A DNA stretch of 64,000 bases from Pseudoflavonifractor capillosus (lineage in GTDB: Bacteria; Bacillota; Clostridia; Oscillospirales; Oscillospiraceae). The translations under genes and the position numbers were made by a program. The notes beneath the pieces are model-generated. The model saw only the letters and a list, made by a program, of their open reading frames with translations, did not search any database and was not told the DNA's origin. The DNA is taken from the NCBI RefSeq assembly GCF_016902575.1, contig NZ_JACSNZ010000007.1, positions 21,908 to 85,907 on the forward strand, in the 5' to 3' direction. Every line of letters starts with the position of its first letter. The first letter of the stretch is position 1. Positions 19,100 to 27,011 of the stretch are shown here, in pieces.

Positions 19100-20478
19100 T
19101 AAAGGAAAATCAACGCACCCTGAATTATATCAACGTCGCACTGGATGCTCTACTCATCATTCTGTGTATGCCCGTGGCCTATGTTATCCGTGTTCATTTC
19201 TTTCCCTTCGATCCCCGTGGCATCACTCTGCCCTACTACCTCATTCTAACTCTGTGCATATTGCCTGTCTTTTTGGTGACTTTGGGCGCCATGAGTCTCT
19301 ACGAGTCGCTGCGTACCCGACGGCTCCATTGGGAAATAGGGCGGCTGTTCTGGGCCTGCGCCATCAACTTTGTGGTGCTGCAAACCATGCTTTTCCTCAT
19401 CAAGCAGTTCTATTTTTCTCGCCTCACTTTTGTGCTCTACTTTATCCTTGTGTTCTTTTCCCTGAGCTGCAAGAGGCTGGTTGTGCGTCTGTCGCTGCAT
19501 CGGTTCCGCAAGATGGGATACAACCAAAAGCACGTGCTGCTGCTGGGTAACGGCCCCATGGCAAAGCGATATATCCAAGCCATCGCCTCAGATTCCAACT
19601 TAGGTTTTCTCATTGACGGATACCTGGCCCAGGAGGACACGCTGAAAGATCTGGGTTATCTGGGTGTACTGGATGATCTGGCCTATGTACTCAGTCGCTA
19701 CCAACCCGAAGAGGTGGTGGCAGCTCTGGCCCCAGAGGAATTTTCCTACACCCCCATCATCATCGAGTGTTGCGAAAAAGAAGGTGTCAAACTGTCCATC
19801 GTCCCCTTCTATGCACAATACATGCCCTCAAATCCCCAGTTTGACTCCATCAACGGGGTGCCCATCATGAATATCCGCCGCATCCCGCTGGACAACATGG
19901 TCTACGCTGCGGCCAAACGCTTTTTAGACATCGTGGGTTCCCTGGTGCTCATTGTCCTCACTTCCCCCTTTATGCTCTTTGCTGCGGTGGGGGTGCGTTT
20001 GTCCTCCCCCGGCCCCATCATTTTCCGCCAAGAGCGGGTAGGTCTGCACAACAAGCCCTTCTATATGTACAAATTCCGTTCCATGCGGGTCAATGCCGCT
20101 CAGGACACCGGCTGGAGCCGCAACCGTGACCCTCGAAAGACCAAGTTTGGCGCTCTCATCCGCAAACTCTCCATTGATGAGCTGCCTCAGCTGTTCAACG
20201 TGCTCAAGGGCGACATGAGTTTGGTGGGGCCTCGGCCGGAGATCCCACACTTTGTGGAGCAGTTCAAGGACGAGATTCCCCTCTACATGGTCAAGCATCA
20301 GGTGCGTCCCGGCATCACCGGTTGGGCACAGATCAACGGTCTGCGGGGGGACACTTCCATTGTGGAGCGCATTCGCCACGATATCTATTATATCGAAAAC
20401 TGGAGTATTTTCCTGGACTTCAAGATCCTCCTCATGACCCCCTTTAAAGGTATCGTCAACCAGGAAAAGCTGAGATGA
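19096..20478 (+). CDS. Second polyprenyl-phosphate sugar-1-phosphate transferase (WcaJ-like)
   Basis: 460 residues with the same architecture as the enzyme at 16326: four or five N-terminal helices, a CoA-binding-like Rossmann domain (HVLLLGNGPMAKRYI) and a C-terminal catalytic domain with FRQERVGLHNKPFYMYKFRS, IDELPQLFNVLKGDMSLVGPRPE and RPGITGWAQINGLRGDT. The GPRPE and GWAQINGLRG blocks are closer to WcaJ-type glucose-phosphate transferases than those of the first copy. ATG 19096 overlaps the GT4 stop; the longer frame to 19054 lies inside that gene. Confidence 0.92.
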   Translation: MIKENQRTLNYINVALDALLIILCMPVAYVIRVHFFPFDPRGITLPYYLILTLCILPVFLVTLGAMSLYESLRTRRLHWEIGRLFWACAINFVVLQTMLFLIKQFYFSRLTFVLYFILVFFSLSCKRLVVRLSLHRFRKMGYNQKHVLLLGNGPMAKRYIQAIASDSNLGFLIDGYLAQEDTLKDLGYLGVLDDLAYVLSRYQPEEVVAALAPEEFSYTPIIIECCEKEGVKLSIVPFYAQYMPSNPQFDSINGVPIMNIRRIPLDNMVYAAAKRFLDIVGSLVLIVLTSPFMLFAAVGVRLSSPGPIIFRQERVGLHNKPFYMYKFRSMRVNAAQDTGWSRNRDPRKTKFGALIRKLSIDELPQLFNVLKGDMSLVGPRPEIPHFVEQFKDEIPLYMVKHQVRPGITGWAQINGLRGDTSIVERIRHDIYYIENWSIFLDFKILLMTPFKGIVNQEKLR

Positions 20479-20494
20479 GCCCACGTTCCCGCTC

Positions 20495-20523
20495 TTGCCC
20501 CACCGGAGAATTTATGCTATAAT
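20495..20523 (+). promoter_or_regulatory. Promoter of the DtxR-like regulator
   Basis: TTGCCC (20495-20500), a 17-base spacer ending in the extended TGC, and TATAAT (20518-20523), about 50 bases before the regulator start. Confidence 0.7.
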
Positions 20524-20576
20524 GGCACAAATTCCGTTGCCGCCGGGAAAACGGCGTGAAAGGGCGGTGAATCCAT

Positions 20577-20942
20577 TTGGAAATCCATGAATCTGCGGAA
20601 AATTACCTGGAAGCCATTTTGGCCCTGAGCGAAAAGGGCCCAGTACGTTCCATCGACGTGGCCCAACACCTGGGTTTCTCCAAACCCAGCGTCAGCCGTG
20701 CCATGAGCCTGTTGCGGGATAACGGCTATGTGGTCATGGACGAGAACAGCTTCTTGATTCTCACGCCCGCCGGCCGTGAGATCGCTGAGACCATCTACGA
20801 GCGGCACCGCCTGCTCACCCAGTGGCTAACTTGGCTGGGGGTCCCCTCAGACATCGCCGCTGAAGATGCCTGCAAAATCGAGCACGATCTCAGCCCCCAG
20901 TCCTTCCAGGCTCTGAAGGACCATATTGCCAAACATAGCTAA
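20577..20942 (+). CDS. DtxR/MntR-family metal-dependent transcriptional regulator
   Basis: 121 residues beginning MEIHESAENYLEAILALSE with a winged helix-turn-helix (about 22-60: VRSIDVAQHLGFSKPSVSRA) and a helical dimerisation and metal-binding region (ETIYERHRLLTQWLTWLGV; EDACKIEHDLS). The conserved Glu/His positions of the DtxR metal site (ERH..., EHD...) are present. The C-terminal SH3-like domain of long members is absent, as in MntR. A TTG start at 20577 is used, behind AGGGCGG. Probably controls Mn or Fe uptake genes outside this window. Confidence 0.85.
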   Translation: MEIHESAENYLEAILALSEKGPVRSIDVAQHLGFSKPSVSRAMSLLRDNGYVVMDENSFLILTPAGREIAETIYERHRLLTQWLTWLGVPSDIAAEDACKIEHDLSPQSFQALKDHIAKHS

Positions 20943-20980
20943 AAAATGTGTCGCAGAAGGGTTTCTGCGACACATTTTTT
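20942..20980. terminator. Bidirectional terminator
   Basis: AATGTGTCGCAGAA and its complement around a three-base loop, with A and T runs on the two sides; it separates the convergent regulator and acetyltransferase genes and overlaps the last bases of the latter. Confidence 0.9.
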
Positions 20981-21572
20981 ATGCCTTCATTGATTTTTCC
21001 CAATGATCTCGATCCGACTGCGTGATCTCCCTCAGCACACGGGCAGGATTGCCCACAGCGATGGTGTTGGGCGGAATGTCCCGGGTTACTACGCTGCCCG
21101 CTCCCACCACAGCCCCATCTCCGATGGTGACCCCGGCCAAAATGGAGCAGCTGCCCCCGATCCAGACGTCCTTCCCGATGTGCACCTCTGCCCCATACTC
21201 CCAGCCAGTGGCCCGGTCGCCTGGGTCAATGGGATGCCCGGCGGCATAAATGGACACATTGGGGCCGATGAGCGTCCGGTCTCCGATGGTCACCTGGCAC
21301 ACATCCAGAACGGTGAGGTTATAATTGATAAACACATCTTTTCCCACAAAGATCTGCTTGCCGTAGTCGCAGCGCACAGGAGGAAGCATGGTGGTGTTCT
21401 CCCCCACCTCCCCTAACAGTTGCTCCAGCAGTGCCCGCTGTTCCCCCCACCGCTGGGGCGGCAGCTGGTTATACCGATACAGCAATTCCTGGGCCTTCAT
21501 TCGCTCCTCCTGCAACCCATCCTGGTTGGCCAGATACGGCAGCCCAGCCAACATGCGCTCTTTGTGGTTCAT
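20979..21572 (-). CDS. Maltose/galactoside O-acetyltransferase family (left-handed beta-helix)
   Basis: 197-residue acetyl-CoA-dependent transferase of the LacA/Maa group. The N-terminal Mac domain (RMLAGLPYLANQDGLQEER) is followed by hexapeptide repeats (about 70-185) with FINYNLTVLDVCQVTIGDR, NVSIYAAGHPID containing the catalytic His, and GKDVWIGGSCSILAGVTIG. The ribosome site AAAGGAAGG precedes ATG 21572 and lies within the asparaginase stop region four bases away, so both genes are co-transcribed. Physiological acceptor unknown. Confidence 0.9.
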   Translation of the reverse strand: MNHKERMLAGLPYLANQDGLQEERMKAQELLYRYNQLPPQRWGEQRALLEQLLGEVGENTTMLPPVRCDYGKQIFVGKDVFINYNLTVLDVCQVTIGDRTLIGPNVSIYAAGHPIDPGDRATGWEYGAEVHIGKDVWIGGSCSILAGVTIGDGAVVGAGSVVTRDIPPNTIAVGNPARVLREITQSDRDHWEKSMKA

Positions 21573-21576
21573 ACTC

Positions 21577-22572
21577 TCATCCTTCCTTTCGTTCCCCTGA
21601 CAAGCTGTGGGCGAAAAACTCCCGCACCTGTTCCGGATCCTCCGTCTGGCCTAAGGCCCACATCAGCTTGGTGACTGCCGCCTCGGTGGTCATGTCGTAT
21701 CCCTGGATGACCCCCTCAGCCAGGGCCTTCTGCCCAGCCTGATAGAGGGCAAAATTGCTGCTCTCATACAGGCACTGGCTGCACACCACCACGGACATAC
21801 CAGCCTGAGCCGCCTTTTGCAGCTTCTCAATGAGGTTGCGGCGGATGAAGTGGAGACCACCGGCCCCAAAGGCCTCGATGACCACGCCCCGATAGTGCAT
21901 GTCCAGCAGCATATCGAAAATCTCCGGGTTGAGCCCCGGGGTGAGCTTGATGAGAAACACTTCCCGGCACAGCTGGTCCCGCAGCCGACAAGGCCCCTTC
22001 ACCGCCGGAATGGCTTTTTCGTTGATGGTAAGTCCCGAGCCGCTCACCTGCCCCACCAAGGGCCAGTTGACGCTCTCAAAGGCCCCGAAGTCGGTGGTGT
22101 GGGTCTTCACCGCCCGGCACCCCAGAATGACCTTCCGGTCAAAGGCCACAAACACCCCTGGCATTCCCGAAGCCGCCATGGCCAGGGCGGTGCGCAGGTT
22201 GTCCAGCCCATCGGTGAGGGGGTGCTCAATGGGCAGCTGGGCACCGGTGAGCACCACGGGAATGGGAATGTTGCGCACCATGTAGGACAGCACCGAGGCG
22301 GTGTAGGCCATGGTGTCGGTGCCGTGGGAAATGACCACTCCGTCGTACTCCTCCCGGGCCTTGTAGACATGGGAGGCAATGAGCTTCCACTCCTCGGGCT
22401 GAATGTTGGAGGAGTCCAGATGGAGAATATCCTTCACCGTCAGCTCATAACTGTTGGCTAAGCCGCCAATGTAGTGGGCCAGCGCATCCCCATCCATCCC
22501 GGGAGCCAGCCCCTCCTCCGTCATCCGGGAGGCAATGGTGCCCCCTGTGGTCAAAAGCAATATACGTTTCAT
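21577..22572 (-). CDS. ansA: Type I L-asparaginase
   Basis: Hydrolyses asparagine to aspartate and ammonia. 331 residues with the first catalytic Thr in LLLTTGGTIASR at the N-terminus and the second Thr-Asp-Lys-type motif region as VISHGTDTMAYTASVLSYM (about 79-97). No signal peptide, so a cytoplasmic type I enzyme. It has its own promoter and is transcribed with the acetyltransferase. The window also holds asnA and asnS, so asparagine synthesis, charging and breakdown genes lie within 20 kb. Confidence 0.92.
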   Translation of the reverse strand: MKRILLLTTGGTIASRMTEEGLAPGMDGDALAHYIGGLANSYELTVKDILHLDSSNIQPEEWKLIASHVYKAREEYDGVVISHGTDTMAYTASVLSYMVRNIPIPVVLTGAQLPIEHPLTDGLDNLRTALAMAASGMPGVFVAFDRKVILGCRAVKTHTTDFGAFESVNWPLVGQVSGSGLTINEKAIPAVKGPCRLRDQLCREVFLIKLTPGLNPEIFDMLLDMHYRGVVIEAFGAGGLHFIRRNLIEKLQKAAQAGMSVVVCSQCLYESSNFALYQAGQKALAEGVIQGYDMTTEAAVTKLMWALGQTEDPEQVREFFAHSLSGERKEG

Positions 22573-22607
22573 ATCTATCCCCCTGGGAATCTCTTTTCGC
22601 AGGTTTC

Positions 22608-22636
22608 AGTATATCCAATTTATTTCTTCTTTTCAA
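22608..22636 (-). promoter_or_regulatory. Promoter of ansA
   Basis: Minus strand TTGAAA (22631-22636), 17-base spacer, TATACT (22608-22613), about 36 bases before the asparaginase ATG. Confidence 0.65.
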
Positions 22637-22650
22637 GGGCATCCTACCCG

Positions 22651-22679
22651 TTGCCGGATGGCCATTTTCTTGGTATACT
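22651..22679 (+). promoter_or_regulatory. Promoter of the thioredoxin-reductase-like gene
   Basis: TTGCCG (22651-22656), 17-base spacer, TATACT (22674-22679), 28 bases before the ATG at 22708; AAAGGAGG follows as ribosome site. It is divergent from the ansA promoter. Confidence 0.65.
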
Positions 22680-22707
22680 GTGAAAAAAATCAAAGGAGGA
22701 CGATCCT

Positions 22708-23502
22708 ATGTCATATGATCTTCTGGTGGTGGGGGCCGGCCCCGCTGGTCTGTCTGCCGCCATCTACGCCCGGGCTCGCAACAAATCCGTGCTGGTGGTA
22801 TCCAACGAACCCACCGCCAGCCCCCTGTGCAAGGCCCACCAAATCGACAACTACCCCGGCATCCCCCACATCACCGGCAAGCAGCTGGTGGAGGACATGC
22901 TCTCCCAGGCCCAGGAGATGGGCGCTGAGTTTCGTCAGGGGCGGGTGCTGTCCCTGATGCCCTTGGGTGACTCCGTCATGGCCTCCATTGGCGACCAGGT
23001 GGAGCAAGCCACCGCCGTGGTGCTGGCCCCCGGCGTGGCCCGGGCTGCCGCCCTGCCCGGAGAGGAGAAGCTGCTGGGCCGGGGCGTGAGCTACTGCGCC
23101 ACCTGCGACGGTATGTTCTACCGGGGCAAGCAGGTGGTGGTGGCGGGAGACGCCCCCGACCTGGAGGAAGAGACCGAGTACCTGCGCTCCATCGGCTGTG
23201 AGGTCACCTCCGTGCGTCTGCCCGGGCTCCACATCCTGGGTGAGGACCAGGTGTGCGGGGTGCGCACCCCTCAGGAGGAAGAAATTCCCTGTCAGGGCGT
23301 GTTCCTGCTCCGGGCCTCCATCGCTCCCACCCAGATGGTTCCGGGCCTGGAATTGGATGGCAATTATGTAAAGGTAAATGCCTTTATGGCTACCAATCTC
23401 CCAGGGGTTTACGCCGCCGGAGACTGCACAGGCCAGCCCCTCCAACTGGCCAAGGCCGTGGGCCAGGGGCAAATTGCCGCCCACCATGCCCTGGGGCTGT
23501 GA
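22708..23502 (+). CDS. Thioredoxin-reductase-like FAD oxidoreductase with degenerate NAD(P) domain
   Basis: 264 residues, against about 305-315 for TrxB. FAD motif LVVGAGPAGLSAAIYARAR opens the protein; redox-active C130-A-T-C133 sits in SYCATCDGMFYRG; the C-terminal FAD motif is GVYAAGDCTGQPLQLAKAVG. Where TrxB has a GxGxxA NAD(P)-binding loop and HRR motif, this protein has VVVAGDAPDLEEETEYL and the whole inserted domain is about 40 residues short. It probably still reduces a disulfide partner, but perhaps with another electron donor, as in the ferredoxin- or flavodoxin-linked thioredoxin reductases known from clostridia. The enzyme class is inference; the family membership is clear. Confidence 0.82.
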   Translation: MSYDLLVVGAGPAGLSAAIYARARNKSVLVVSNEPTASPLCKAHQIDNYPGIPHITGKQLVEDMLSQAQEMGAEFRQGRVLSLMPLGDSVMASIGDQVEQATAVVLAPGVARAAALPGEEKLLGRGVSYCATCDGMFYRGKQVVVAGDAPDLEEETEYLRSIGCEVTSVRLPGLHILGEDQVCGVRTPQEEEIPCQGVFLLRASIAPTQMVPGLELDGNYVKVNAFMATNLPGVYAAGDCTGQPLQLAKAVGQGQIAAHHALGL

Positions 23503-23624
23503 ACTTTCCTTTGTTAAATTTTTTGGAAAATTTGCACGAGGTTCTTGAAATTATGCTCCAATGATGGTAACATGGTGTACAAGAAAAGGGGACTCCCCCT
23601 TGAAACCAATAAGGAGTGATTGTT

Positions 23625-24035
23625 ATGGTCAAAGTAATTATGGGCCCCAAGGGTACCGGTAAGACCAAGCAGATGATCGATTTGATCAACACAGCAGTGG
23701 AAACCGAGCACGGCAACGTGGTTGCCATCGCCCACGATTCCAAGCTGACTTTTGATATTAACTACAAGATCCGACTGGTTGAGACCTCCGACTACAACAT
23801 CCCCAATTATGACACTTTGAAGGGATTCCTGTATGGCCTGTACGCCAGCAACTACGACATCACCCACGTGTTCATCGACAGCTTGAACAAGCTGGTCTCC
23901 ACCGAGAACAAGGCCGATGTCGAAGCCTTCCTGGATTGGCTGGAGGCGTTCTCCCAGAAGTGCGGCATCAAGTACACCGTCTCCATCAGCGAGGACGAGT
24001 CCTCTGCCACCGAGGGTGTGCGCAAGTATTTCTAA
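23625..24035 (+). CDS. Small P-loop protein of unknown role
   Basis: 136 residues starting MVKVIMGPKGTGKTKQMIDL, a canonical Walker A loop; a Walker B-like strand HVFIDSLNKLV lies near residue 85-95. No other domain, membrane segment or export signal is visible. The ATG at 23625 follows AAGGAG by eight bases, preferred over the in-frame GTG at 23616 inside that ribosome site. It resembles a conserved clostridial ATP-binding protein, whose function I do not know. It is monocistronic, followed by a strong terminator. Confidence 0.75.
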   Translation: MVKVIMGPKGTGKTKQMIDLINTAVETEHGNVVAIAHDSKLTFDINYKIRLVETSDYNIPNYDTLKGFLYGLYASNYDITHVFIDSLNKLVSTENKADVEAFLDWLEAFSQKCGIKYTVSISEDESSATEGVRKYF

Positions 24036-24051
24036 TATATTTTACATCAAA

Positions 24052-24090
24052 TTTTTTGGGCCGGGTGCACATGCACCCGGCCCATTTTTT
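24052..24090. terminator. Bidirectional terminator
   Basis: Perfect GC-rich hairpin GGGCCGGGTGC/GCACCCGGCCC (24058-24083) flanked by A/T runs, between the convergent P-loop gene and ABC permease gene. Confidence 0.93.
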
Positions 24091-26140
24091 ATTCGCCTCT
24101 CATTCCGCTGACGATACGGAAATAAGATCGGGACGTAAGCCGATAGATAAGCACATAGAACAGAGCAAATGCCAGGAAGCTGATGACTGTCACAGTGGCA
24201 AACAGCCACACATTGGTCAGGCCAAGCAGCAGCAACAGCTTTCGGATGAGGGGGAAGGCGAAGGCCAAGTGGACCCCCGCCATGACCAGAGGCAGGAAGA
24301 ACACGGTGAGCACCTGAGAGTTGATGCTCTTTCGAATCTCCACCTTGGTCATGCCAACCTTTTGCATGATGTCGAACCGGGACTGATCCTCATACCCCTC
24401 GCAGATTTGCTTGTAGTAGATGATGAGCACCGCTGCCAGGATAAACACCACACCCAGCAGGATCCCCAGGAAGAACAGGCCGCCGTATATACCATAGGTG
24501 TCCGCCCGCTCCTGAGCTGCCGCCTCCAGCAAGACGTGGAAAAACTCCTCATCTTCCGCAGCAATCTCCATGTCTCGCAGTCCAGTTTGCAAATCCTTGG
24601 CAATGCTTTTCTGGGTTTCGTCGTCACAGTTGAGGTCAAAGCCGTAGAACCAGTGTGGGCTGATGAACTGGTCACTCCCCTCCGACATCTCTCCCAGTCG
24701 ATCCATGACACTGGAGAAATCCGGGACGAAGAGATAGATGGAGGGGACGATCTGCATGGCATCCACCCCGTTATCCGCAAAGGAGTCCACCTGGCCTGCC
24801 ACGGACAAGATCATGCCATTCCCCAATGTCAAGGTGTCATAGTCGTAGCTGTCCTCTTTAGTTGTGAACACCAGGGTCTCCCCAGGTACCAGCTCCTCAT
24901 GCTTGCCCATGAGCTTGTTGTAGTCCTCCAGGGGCGCCACAAATACCTGCCAGGTGTTGGCCATGTCCTCCACATTGTAGGAGTTTTGGAAGGTGTTCTC
25001 CAGGACAATGTGGTCCTCCCGCTGGATGCCCACAAAGCCCGCCACCCGGTAGTCCAAGACGTTGCTCATGGTGGCATCATAGCGCTCCACCGTCTCCTCC
25101 GCCAGCGCTCGCACCTGGTCCAGGCGCTCATCGGTGAGGGTGTCCACCGTGTCCACCATACCGTCCAGATTGATGTGACGGGGATATCGATTGCGGATGC
25201 TGTCCTCAATGCCGATGTACAGGCAGGAGGTGGAGGAGATCATCACCAGCACCATGGTGCACAGAATGCAGATGGAGGCCAGACCCGCTCCGTTTCGCTT
25301 CATGCGATAGACCATGGATGACACCGAGACAAAGTGATTGGTCTTGTAGTAATACTTCTTATTCCGCTGCAGAAGGCGGCACAAGGCCACAGAACCTGCC
25401 ACAAAGAGCAAGTAGGTTGCCACCACCACCATGGCTACGGCAATGAAAAAGCCCAGCATGGCAGTGATGGGGTCTTCCACGGTAATGGCCCAGTAATAGG
25501 CTCCTGCCAGCACCACCAGACCCAGCAGGGCGATGATCCAGTTGGCGCGTGGGGGCTTCTCCCCGGCGTTTTCACTGCGCAGCAGTGCGATGGGGCTGGT
25601 CAAGTGGACCTGACGCAGGGTGTTGAGGTAAATGAGGCCAAAAATCACCACAAACAGGATCACGGTCTGAATGATGGATCCCATCTCCACCGTCAAAGTG
25701 TATATGACACCGCCACCCAAGATGCGGGTGAGAGCCAACTCAGCCACCTTGGAAAAAAGCACACCAAAGAACAGGCCGCCCACCAAGGTAATGGCTGCGA
25801 TCATCACCGTTTCCCACAGCAACACCAGAGCCAGATTGCGTTTGCCCATACCCAGGATGTTGTACAGACCGAACTCCTTCTTTCTTCTCCGAATGAGGAA
25901 GGAGTTGGTGTAGAACAGGAAAATGAGGGAGAACACACACATGACCCCGAAGCCCATGTCCAAAAAGCTCTGGGCCGTGCGGCCACCGGCCATACCGGCC
26001 AGGATGGAAGACTGGCCCAGGAAGGAGACGATGTAGCACACCATCACCACACCGATGCAGGCCAGTATATAGGGCAGGTACAGTTTTTTATTCTGACGGA
26101 TGCCCGTCCACGCCAGTCGGCGGTAAAAGCCCATTCTCAT
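24089..26140 (-). CDS. BceB-type FtsX-like ABC transporter permease
   Basis: 683-residue membrane protein with about ten helices: one near the N-terminus, groups around 60-75, 105-150, 200-300, and three at the C-terminus, plus a large extracellular domain (about 310-520). This FtsX/MacB-like layout with a long loop between helices 7 and 8 is the BceB signature. It overlaps the ATPase gene by ATGA and lies downstream of a Bce-type two-component system. Family members detect and counter cell-wall-active peptides such as bacitracin or lantibiotics; the actual peptide is unknown. Confidence 0.88.
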   Translation of the reverse strand: MRMGFYRRLAWTGIRQNKKLYLPYILACIGVVMVCYIVSFLGQSSILAGMAGGRTAQSFLDMGFGVMCVFSLIFLFYTNSFLIRRRKKEFGLYNILGMGKRNLALVLLWETVMIAAITLVGGLFFGVLFSKVAELALTRILGGGVIYTLTVEMGSIIQTVILFVVIFGLIYLNTLRQVHLTSPIALLRSENAGEKPPRANWIIALLGLVVLAGAYYWAITVEDPITAMLGFFIAVAMVVVATYLLFVAGSVALCRLLQRNKKYYYKTNHFVSVSSMVYRMKRNGAGLASICILCTMVLVMISSTSCLYIGIEDSIRNRYPRHINLDGMVDTVDTLTDERLDQVRALAEETVERYDATMSNVLDYRVAGFVGIQREDHIVLENTFQNSYNVEDMANTWQVFVAPLEDYNKLMGKHEELVPGETLVFTTKEDSYDYDTLTLGNGMILSVAGQVDSFADNGVDAMQIVPSIYLFVPDFSSVMDRLGEMSEGSDQFISPHWFYGFDLNCDDETQKSIAKDLQTGLRDMEIAAEDEEFFHVLLEAAAQERADTYGIYGGLFFLGILLGVVFILAAVLIIYYKQICEGYEDQSRFDIMQKVGMTKVEIRKSINSQVLTVFFLPLVMAGVHLAFAFPLIRKLLLLLGLTNVWLFATVTVISFLAFALFYVLIYRLTSRSYFRIVSGMRGE

Positions 26141-26901
26141 GCCCGCTCACCACCTGTGGTCAACAGCGTCAGAGCATCGGAAATCTTCTGGTAGAACTGG
26201 TTTTCCGTGTTCTGGCCCCGGTAAATCTGGTGGGACAGCTGACCATCCTTGATAAACAGCACTCGTCCGGCGTGGCTGGCCGCTTTCACCGAGTGGGTGA
26301 CCATCAAAATGGTCTGGCCCTGGGCGTTGATGTCCCCGAACAGCCGCAGCAGCTCATCGGTGGCCTTGGAGTCCAACGCTCCCGTGGGCTCGTCAGCCAA
26401 AATGAGTCGGGGGTTTGTAATCAGCGCCCGAGCCACAGCTGCCCGCTGTTTCTGGCCGCCGGACACCTCGTAGGGATACTTCTTCAACAGGTTGGCAATG
26501 CCCAGCTGGCCAGCCAGGGGGATGAGCCGCTGCTTCATCTCGCTGGGCTGTTTGCCGGAGAGCACCAGAGGCAGGTAAATGTTGTCCTCCAGGGAGAAGG
26601 TGTCCAGCAGGTTGAAGTCTTGGAACACAAAGCCCAGGTGATCCCGGCGGAAAGCAGCCACCTCAGACTCCCGGATCTTGCCCAGCTCCTGCCCGTCCAG
26701 CTTCACGCTGCCCCCGGTGGGCTTATCCAACGCTGCCAGGATGTTGAGCAGCGTGGTCTTGCCCGAGCCAGACTCACCCATGATGGCCACATACTCCCCT
26801 TCCTCCACCTGGAAGGTCACATTCTTCAGGGCCTGCACCTGGGTGCCGCCAAATCGGGTGGTATAGATTTTTTGCAAGCTCTGTACTTCTAAGATACTCA
26901 T
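26137..26901 (-). CDS. BceA-type ABC transporter ATPase
   Basis: 254 residues with Walker A GESGSGKTT, Q-loop FVFQDFNLLDTFS, ABC signature VSGGQKQR, Walker B LILADEPTGALD and the switch His in LMVTHS. The short length and the ARRAFGG-like opening of the LolD/MacB group (TTRFGGTQVQALKNV) fit BceA. It powers the permease encoded by the overlapping downstream gene; together they work in antibiotic-peptide resistance and flux sensing. Confidence 0.93.
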   Translation of the reverse strand: MSILEVQSLQKIYTTRFGGTQVQALKNVTFQVEEGEYVAIMGESGSGKTTLLNILAALDKPTGGSVKLDGQELGKIRESEVAAFRRDHLGFVFQDFNLLDTFSLEDNIYLPLVLSGKQPSEMKQRLIPLAGQLGIANLLKKYPYEVSGGQKQRAAVARALITNPRLILADEPTGALDSKATDELLRLFGDINAQGQTILMVTHSVKAASHAGRVLFIKDGQLSHQIYRGQNTENQFYQKISDALTLLTTGGERA

Positions 26902-26933
26902 AGAGCGGTTCCTCCTTTGCTGTTTACATGCTT

Positions 26934-27002
26934 ATTATACCTGGGAGAAACCCCGCCCTCCATTTCTTCTCCTTACAGTTTCTCGTCCACTTCTAACAGT
27001 TT
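26934..27002 (-). promoter_or_regulatory. Candidate response-regulator-activated promoter of the ABC genes
   Basis: On the minus strand a good -10 TATAAT (26934-26939) has no recognisable -35. Two copies of AAACTGTNAG (26993-27002 and 26972-26981) lie upstream as direct repeats 21 bases apart, about two helical turns, the spacing expected for an OmpR-family regulator. BceR control of bceAB is known in the family; this exact site is inferred. Confidence 0.5.
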
Positions 27003-27011
27003 TGTCACAAA

